Source: an uncultured Alistipes sp. (GTDB taxonomy: Bacteria; Bacteroidota; Bacteroidia; Bacteroidales; Rikenellaceae). From it: DNA of 9,988 bases. Of the stretch, positions 6,697 through 9,988 are shown piece after piece. The notes under the pieces are model-generated. The model was not told the DNA's origin. It saw nothing but the letters and a program-made list of their open reading frames with translations, and made no database searches. A program made the translations under genes and the position numbers. The stretch covers positions 1 to 9,988 of the forward strand of contig CAAGKW010000015.1 of assembly GCA_900770585.1 (NCBI GenBank), in the 5' to 3' direction. Position 1 is the first letter of the stretch. The number at the start of each line of letters is the position of its first letter.

Positions 6697-6704
6697 CAAA
6701 GGTA
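6697..6704 (-). promoter_or_regulatory. Bacteroidetes-type -7 element upstream of nhaA
   Basis: On the minus strand the sequence reads TTTTTGTACCTTTGCGACC, in which TACCTTTG (6704 down to 6697) is an exact TAnnTTTG match. I see no good -33 TTTG at the usual spacing. It would give nhaA a leader of roughly 165 bases (about 6690 to 6529). Confidence 0.6.
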
Positions 6705-6730
6705 CAAAAATTCTCTTTTGGCTGACACCT

Positions 6731-6759
6731 GCGACGAAAATTTTGTTTTCGAATGTCGC
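6731..6759. repeat. Bulged inverted repeat upstream of the nhaA promoter
   Basis: GCGACGAAAA (6731-6740) pairs with TTTTC (6746-6750) and then GTCGC (6755-6759), leaving a 5-base loop and a 4-base bulge (GAAT). It lies 27 bases upstream of the candidate nhaA -7 element, so it could be an operator or a terminator remnant. Function unknown. Confidence 0.4.
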
Positions 6760-6780
6760 TCCTGCCCCGATTCTTGACAA

Positions 6781-6814
6781 AGGTTGCTGAACGACTCACT
6801 CGGCTGGACTCGAA
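6781..6814 (+). repeat. Imperfect direct repeat, copy A (copy B at 7041-7074)
   Basis: 6781-6814 and 7041-7074 align without gaps at 26 of 34 positions, exactly 260 bases apart. Both begin AGGTTG and share TCACTCGG and GGACTCGAA. This suggests a duplicated extragenic unit. The GGACTCGAA part resembles a tRNA T-loop read backwards, but the flanks do not form a tRNA. Confidence 0.5.
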
Positions 6815-7040
6815 CGGTTGCCGCAGTCGAGAGCAGACCGACGGGAGGTTGTTGCAATCAAAGATTGTCGGGGTTGCTGGGCGATGTGGCGAAAACCAAT
6901 TTTCAGACACAATCGCACAGCAAGCACGAGTATTTGCACGGCAAACAACAACCGACCATAGACAAGTTTGCCGAGGCGCAACACGCTGTGCGAGTTCCTT
7001 TATTCGCACAAAAAAAGCGACCTTGAAAATAACCAGCCCA

Positions 7041-7074
7041 AGGTTGAGGGGTGATTCACTCGGAGGGACTCGAA
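7041..7074 (+). repeat. Imperfect direct repeat, copy B (copy A at 6781-6814)
   Basis: This copy of the 34-base repeat runs into a 6-bp hairpin, GGGACT (7065-7070) / AGTCCC (7077-7082), which copy A lacks. It also contains GAGGGGTGAT (7046-7055), repeated exactly at 7118-7127 after the next hairpin. Confidence 0.5.
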
Positions 7075-7090
7075 AAAGTCCCGACCAAGT

Positions 7091-7156
7091 CCTCCCCTAC
7101 GGCAGGGGAGGATTTAGGAGGGGTGATCGAACACAGTGCCTTCGCACGAAGGCACT
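7091..7156 (+). repeat. REP-like hairpin pair
   Basis: CCTCCCCT (7091-7098), loop ACGGC, AGGGGAGG (7104-7111) is a perfect 8-bp stem, followed by ATTTAGGAGGGGTG. This CCTCCCC...GGGGAGG-ATTTAGGAGGGG arrangement resembles extragenic palindromes scattered in many bacterial genomes (recalled, not searched). A second perfect palindrome of 10-bp arms, AGTGCCTTCG / CGAAGGCACT (7135-7156), follows 23 bases later. No transposase is seen nearby. Confidence 0.5.
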
Positions 7157-7161
7157 AAAAA

Positions 7162-7212
7162 CCCGAAAAGCGACCCTCAATGGTTGTCAAAGAGTTCGCT
7201 TTTCGGGCTTTT
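7162..7212. terminator. Orphan terminator-like inverted repeat
   Basis: A perfect 12-bp inverted repeat, CCCGAAAAGCGA (7162-7173) / TCGCTTTTCGGG (7196-7207), has a 22-base loop. On plus it is followed by CTTTT; on minus it is followed directly by five T (A at 7157-7161). It has the form of a bidirectional terminator, but no recognised gene ends nearby on either strand: nhaA starts at 6528 reading away, and the DUF6291 gene starts downstream at 7438. Confidence 0.55.
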
Positions 7213-7331
7213 ACGTGCCACATCGTGCCAAACCATCGAACCTTTATTGATGACTACTTGAAGATTGTCGAGTTTATCGAGTGGTTAAAAGACTTTTATC
7301 CCGAAAAAGCAGCATTTCTTACAAAAAAGTC

Positions 7332-7360
7332 TTGACTTCGTATTCCTATTGCCTTATAAT
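7332..7360 (+). promoter_or_regulatory. E. coli-like sigma-70 promoter for the DUF6291 gene
   Basis: TTGACT (7332-7337), a 17-base spacer and TATAAT (7355-7360) form a near-perfect enterobacterial or Firmicutes-style promoter. The Bacteroidetes TAnnTTTG element is not seen before this gene. Transcription would start near 7367, giving a leader of about 70 bases with a hairpin at 7379-7405. The match is by eye; AT-rich DNA can produce it by chance. Confidence 0.5.
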
Positions 7361-7378
7361 GTTAGTAGAAATACCCCA

Positions 7379-7405
7379 AACTGCACCGATGGTGTCGGTG
7401 TGGTT
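7379..7405 (+). promoter_or_regulatory. Leader hairpin upstream of the DUF6291 gene
   Basis: CACCGA (7384-7389), loop TGGTG, TCGGTG (7395-7400), extended by AAC (7379-7381) / GTT (7403-7405) across a 2x2 internal loop. It is not followed directly by a T run. It falls just after the predicted start from the 7332-7360 promoter. The stretch from it to the ATG is AT-rich, with no Shine-Dalgarno sequence. Confidence 0.35.
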
Positions 7406-7437
7406 CTAATAATAAAGTTATAAATATCAATTTGTAA

Positions 7438-8343
7438 ATGATTAAGAAAAATGAAAAACGGTCATTTGTTTTTTACGACAGTTTTCTGTCGGCAATGAAG
7501 CACCTCAACGATGCAGAGTTTCGTGAGTGTGTATTGAAGATTAGGGATTATGCTCTTGAAGGAGTTGATGAAGAGAGCAGCAGTCCGATGGTGAATGTAA
7601 TAATGGCGATGGCAAAACCAAACCTCGACTCGGCAAAGCGGCGGTATATGGCGAGCGTTGAGAATGGTAAGAAGGGTGCCGAGTATGGTAAGTTAGGTGG
7701 TGCACCGAAGGGGAATCAGAACGCTCGCAAAAACAACCCCCAATCAACCCCTAAACGACCCCTTGATGTAGATGTTAATGAAGATGTTGAAGAAGATGTT
7801 GAAGAAGATGTAAATGAAGAAGTAAATATTAATGTTGATGATGATGTCCCATCAGGTTCAATAGGTTTGCAATCTTCTTTTTCTAATTTTTCAAATAGTG
7901 CTTTAATTAATGAAGCGAACGAGAGTGAGCGATTGAAAGAAAACAAAGATAAAGAGCCTCTGCAAGAGGTATATAATTTCAAGGGTTTTGAATTATCCAC
8001 AGCGAGCGAGCCTGAGAAAGAAATCCATATAAACTCCAAGAGTGAAAGTAATAATACTCCTCCCGTCAGCCCTTGTTCCGAAAAGGAGGCAGAGTATTCC
8101 GCCGCCCGCCCACGCCGCCGTGAAATGAAAGCAGGAGAGTATGAACAAAGCGAATACTATCGTATATGCCTCAATAACTATGTATTAGACCTTGCCGATA
8201 TGCGTAAGGGCATACTCCCCAATGATGGTAAATTGTTTTGGCAAGCGGTGAAACTATACCAATCATTGCGTGGTTGCAGCGAACAACAAGCAGTTAGCGT
8301 GATATCGTCAAAGGTATCCGAGATTGCTCAACGGGATAATTAG
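7438..8343 (+). CDS. DUF6291-like phage/mobile-element protein with acidic repeat linker
   Basis: 301 residues in three parts. The N-terminal 1-75 (SFVFYDSFLSAMKHLNDAEF, then IRDYALEG, then MAKPNLDSAKRRY) matches my memory of DUF6291, found in prophage and mobile-element replication modules of Firmicutes and Bacteroidetes. A basic GKKGAEYGKLGGAPKGNQNA segment (77-96) follows. Next come a highly acidic tandem repeat (about 110-136, DVNE/DVEE units) and a long Ser/Glu/Asn-rich disordered stretch to about 220. A folded-looking C-terminal part (about 235-301) contains EYYRICLNNYVLDLADMRKG and FWQAVKLYQSLRG. Molecular function is not established; a DNA-replication accessory role is inferred from where relatives occur. 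No replication initiator, helicase loader or integrase accompanies it here, which is unusual. It is visibly AT-richer than the tgt-rluD genes, consistent with horizontal transfer. ATG 7438 is chosen because the conserved block starts within ten residues. Confidence 0.7.
   Translation: MIKKNEKRSFVFYDSFLSAMKHLNDAEFRECVLKIRDYALEGVDEESSSPMVNVIMAMAKPNLDSAKRRYMASVENGKKGAEYGKLGGAPKGNQNARKNNPQSTPKRPLDVDVNEDVEEDVEEDVNEEVNINVDDDVPSGSIGLQSSFSNFSNSALINEANESERLKENKDKEPLQEVYNFKGFELSTASEPEKEIHINSKSESNNTPPVSPCSEKEAEYSAARPRRREMKAGEYEQSEYYRICLNNYVLDLADMRKGILPNDGKLFWQAVKLYQSLRGCSEQQAVSVISSKVSEIAQRDN
7771..7818 (+). repeat. 12-bp in-frame tandem repeat in the DUF6291 gene
   Basis: Four consecutive 12-bp units, GATGTTAATGAA, GATGTTGAAGAA (twice, identical) and GATGTAAATGAA, encode DVNE-DVEE-DVEE-DVNE (residues 112-127). 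Degenerate copies follow to about 7846. Because the unit is a multiple of three, slippage would change length without breaking the frame. Confidence 0.85.
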
Positions 8344-8371
8344 TGTATTCAACCTTTGGGTGTATTCAGAA

Positions 8372-8405
8372 AAATGGGTAATCACTATTTAGTGACTACC
8401 CATTT
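8372..8405. terminator. Bidirectional terminator between the DUF6291 gene and the histidine kinase
   Basis: AAATGGGTA (8372-8380) pairs with TACCCATTT (8397-8405); after an A-C mismatch, TCACT (8382-8386) pairs with AGTGA (8391-8395) around loop ATTT. On minus the stem runs into five T (A at 8370-8374), so it should stop the kinase transcript, whose stop codon is 55 bases upstream. The plus direction has only three T and is weaker. The DUF6291 stop is 28 bases away. Confidence 0.8.
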
Positions 8406-8459
8406 CTGTATGCTGATTATTCAAAGAGTTATTTGACTAACCCGATGCTCATTGTAAGG

Positions 8460-9746
8460 TCACTTACTCAAAGTAAACTCAAACCTAAGACCGCCATTGG
8501 GTCTATTTGTGACGGTGATTGTGCCGCCGTGGAATTGGACAGCGTGTTTTACAATGGCAAGTCCGAGACCTGTACCACCCTTTTGGCGGGAGCGACCCTT
8601 GTCCACACGATAGAAGCGCTCGAAGAGGTGCGATAGGTGTTTCAGCTCAACACCCTTGCCATCATCCTCAAAGCGGATGCGGCACAACTTATCATTGTTT
8701 TCAAGTAGCGATATATAGATGTTCCTACCCTCGGAATAGGCTATGGCATTCTCGGTTAGGTTGCGGAAAATGGAGCCAATCAACGATGGGTTGCCATCAA
8801 TTATAACCTCGTCGCTAAAATCGGTATGGAGTAGCAAGCGTTCATCTTCGGGCAGCATCTCCAACTCTTTAGCCACCTCATCGATTATATCGTTGATTAC
8901 AACTCTCTCCTTGCCAATCAGGGCGCTACCATCCTCCATCCTTGTTATCAGCGATACATCGTTAAGCAGTCGGCGAAGGCGGTCATTGTTTGCATAGCAT
9001 CTCTCGATAAGTTCCTGGCGTTTCTCCTCACTGAGATTGATGCCCGAAAGCAATGTTTCAAGGCACACTTGAATGGATGCTACGGGGGTTTTCAACTCGT
9101 GGTTAATGTTATTAGTTAGTTGTCGTTTAAGACGATTTCGTTCCTGTTCAGCCTCGTAGCGATTGACTCGCTCAATATCCTTCCCAAGTTTACGAGTTGT
9201 AAAGTATGCCACCACACTCATCACAAGCGTGATTGAAATCATCACAACCAGGAACGACCAATCTGCTTTAAGCAAATCTTGCAAGGTGCTTGAATATGGT
9301 ATTGCTGTACGGACAACAACTCGCTCGCCTCGTGTTGCAGAGTAAAAATATTCTCTACCGTCACTCGTGGATTGCCTGCTGATATTATATCCCGTACCCT
9401 CTGCTAAAGCATTTGCCACCTCGGGGCGACCTCGATGGTTATCGAGCGAATCGAGCGGTATAATATTATCGTAGATAACAGCACCAGCAAGTGTGATAAT
9501 CGATATTCGCAACTCTTCAAAAGGCTTGTCGTGTGTAGCGATATACTCTTCATACGGTTCACCCTCTTCGACCGTAGTGAGCAGATGGCGATTATACTGC
9601 TGTAACTGAGCATTCAAGAACTCCGACTTGTACTCCTTTTCTCGGATATACTGGAATCCAACAAAGCATAGCACCATTGCCCACGAGAAGGCTATGAGTT
9701 GCAAAAAGAGGCGCTTATGATGTGATTTTTTAGTCTCTAAAGCCAT
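8460..9746 (-). CDS. Membrane sensor histidine kinase (PhoR/VicK-like HisKA-HATPase_c)
   Basis: Senses an unknown signal and phosphorylates the regulator encoded just upstream. 428 residues from ATG 9746: membrane helix 1 (about 12-34), a periplasmic sensor region of about 128 residues, helix 2 (about 163-184), a short linker, then the kinase core. Kinase motifs are complete: H box NINHELKTPVASIQ with phospho-acceptor His216, N box RNLTENAIAY (Asn333), G1 DDGKG (361-365), F box LFERFYRVD (374-382) and G2 GGTGLGLAIVKHA (390-402). The periplasmic part, with VIYDN and then HRGRPEVANALAEGTG, resembles the single-Cache-like sensor of PhoR/VicK-type kinases. A TTG at 9752 would add two residues; ATG is preferred. 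The start overlaps the regulator's 3' end by 17 bases, indicating coupling. The ligand and regulon cannot be told, so no symbol is given. Confidence 0.93.
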   Translation of the reverse strand: MALETKKSHHKRLFLQLIAFSWAMVLCFVGFQYIREKEYKSEFLNAQLQQYNRHLLTTVEEGEPYEEYIATHDKPFEELRISIITLAGAVIYDNIIPLDSLDNHRGRPEVANALAEGTGYNISRQSTSDGREYFYSATRGERVVVRTAIPYSSTLQDLLKADWSFLVVMISITLVMSVVAYFTTRKLGKDIERVNRYEAEQERNRLKRQLTNNINHELKTPVASIQVCLETLLSGINLSEEKRQELIERCYANNDRLRRLLNDVSLITRMEDGSALIGKERVVINDIIDEVAKELEMLPEDERLLLHTDFSDEVIIDGNPSLIGSIFRNLTENAIAYSEGRNIYISLLENNDKLCRIRFEDDGKGVELKHLSHLFERFYRVDKGRSRQKGGTGLGLAIVKHAVQFHGGTITVTNRPNGGLRFEFTLSK

Positions 9747-9988
9747 AACCAAAGCCTGAACGGGTTACAATATATGAGCCGTATGCTCCTATTTTGGAGC
9801 GTAGGCGTGTGATGTTCACATCGATAGTGCGGTCAAGAACGACAACCTCATCGCTCCACACTCTATTAAGGATTTGCTCTCGTGAGCATATCTTTCCTCG
9901 ATGTTGAATCAAATATGCGAGCAACTCGAACTCTTTGCGTGCGAGCTTCACCTCTTCTCCATCGACCGTGCAACGCTTAAACTCCAAG
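9730..9988 (-). CDS. OmpR/PhoB-family response regulator, C-terminal fragment
   Basis: The last 85 or so residues of a two-component response regulator, entering from beyond the right edge. The fragment is a winged-helix effector domain: the LARKEFELLAYLIQHRGKIC segment, SREQILNRVWSDEVV, then the recognition-helix region RTIDVNITRLRSKIG and the wing IVTRSGFGYGFRD. The receiver domain with its phospho-accepting Asp is outside the window. The stop (TAA, 9730-9732) lies inside the start of the histidine kinase gene, so the pair is co-transcribed and translationally coupled. The apparent start at 9987 is an internal TTG (Leu), not a true start. Subfamily assignment is firm; the target genes are unknown. 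Confidence 0.92.
   Translation of the reverse strand, partial: LEFKRCTVDGEEVKLARKEFELLAYLIQHRGKICSREQILNRVWSDEVVVLDRTIDVNITRLRSKIGAYGSYIVTRSGFGYGFRD

Larger units (their letters stand above)
6705..7331. other. Gene-free, hairpin- and repeat-rich spacer
   Basis: More than 600 bases without a convincing gene. Open frames here (for example 6753-7250 plus, 6662-7009 minus) have erratic composition, cross the promoter, repeats and hairpins, and match nothing I recognise. Contents: a bulged hairpin at 6731-6759, a pair of imperfect direct repeats (6781-6814 and 7041-7074), three compact hairpins (7065-7082, 7091-7111, 7135-7156) and a terminator-like 12-bp inverted repeat (7162-7207). A repetitive extragenic block, a decayed mobile element or an unannotated RNA are all possible; none can be confirmed here. 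Confidence 0.6.

Noticed and set aside
6540..6700. Protein-like frame in the nhaA leader ending ...NWEGPNVDVIIVQNK just before nhaA
   Set aside because: The tail looks plausible, but there is no start codon inside the leader and the open frame extends upstream through the promoter. A gene remnant cannot be excluded, but it is not supported.
6795..6845. tRNA-like T-loop sequence (GGACTCGAA) on the minus strand
   Set aside because: The flanking five bases on each side do not pair, and no acceptor or anticodon arm can be built; the similarity is limited to the loop.
6753..7250. 165-codon open frame in the nhaA-DUF6291 spacer
   Set aside because: Runs through repeats, four hairpins and a terminator-like structure; Arg/Thr/Gly-rich product without any recognised motif.
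9747..9752. TTG start for the histidine kinase
   Set aside because: The ATG at 9746 is two codons downstream, more usual, and changes nothing in the conserved protein.

Overview
The window looks like a chromosomal segment from a Bacteroidales bacterium, most likely an Alistipes/Rikenellaceae-type gut organism. The grounds are the GC-rich core genes, the Bacteroidetes-style promoter elements (TAnnTTTG), the near absence of Shine-Dalgarno sequences, and proteins that read like Bacteroidetes versions of their families. This placement is an inference; no 16S rRNA or other marker gene is present.

Layout, left to right. (1) 1-356: the 3' end of a RelA/SpoT-family (p)ppGpp enzyme. (2) 357-692: a gene-free but highly structured spacer. 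An 18-bp perfect inverted repeat (351-368 / 660-677) encloses two mirror-image palindromic elements and a rho-independent terminator. (3) 693-5104: four co-directional genes, closely spaced and probably one operon: tgt (queuosine tRNA modification), an LptF/LptG-type permease (LPS export), a kinase-less PASTA-domain membrane protein, and an RluD-type rRNA pseudouridine synthase. A bidirectional terminator separates this operon from the convergent nhaA. (4) 5179-6528, minus strand: nhaA (Na+/H+ antiporter), with a long leader, a 5' stem-loop and a candidate promoter near 6700. (5) 6705-7437: about 730 bases without a convincing gene, rich in hairpins and repeats, ending in an E. coli-like promoter. 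(6) 7438-8343: an AT-richer, phage/mobile-element-type DUF6291 protein with an acidic tandem repeat. (7) 8460-9988, minus strand: a sensor histidine kinase overlapping the 3' end of an OmpR-type response regulator that runs off the window.

Functionally, the left half is housekeeping: stringent response, tRNA and rRNA modification, envelope biogenesis. The right half (from about 6540) shifts to lower GC and looks like accessory or rearranged territory around a lone phage-type gene next to an ordinary two-component system. The most unusual feature is the nested, mirror-symmetric palindromic unit between rel and tgt. Its two copies keep a small hairpin and an unpaired CCGCCCC tract, while their 14-bp stems differ in sequence yet pair perfectly. 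Second is the Tgt enzyme, which has lost the three cysteines of the family's structural zinc site.
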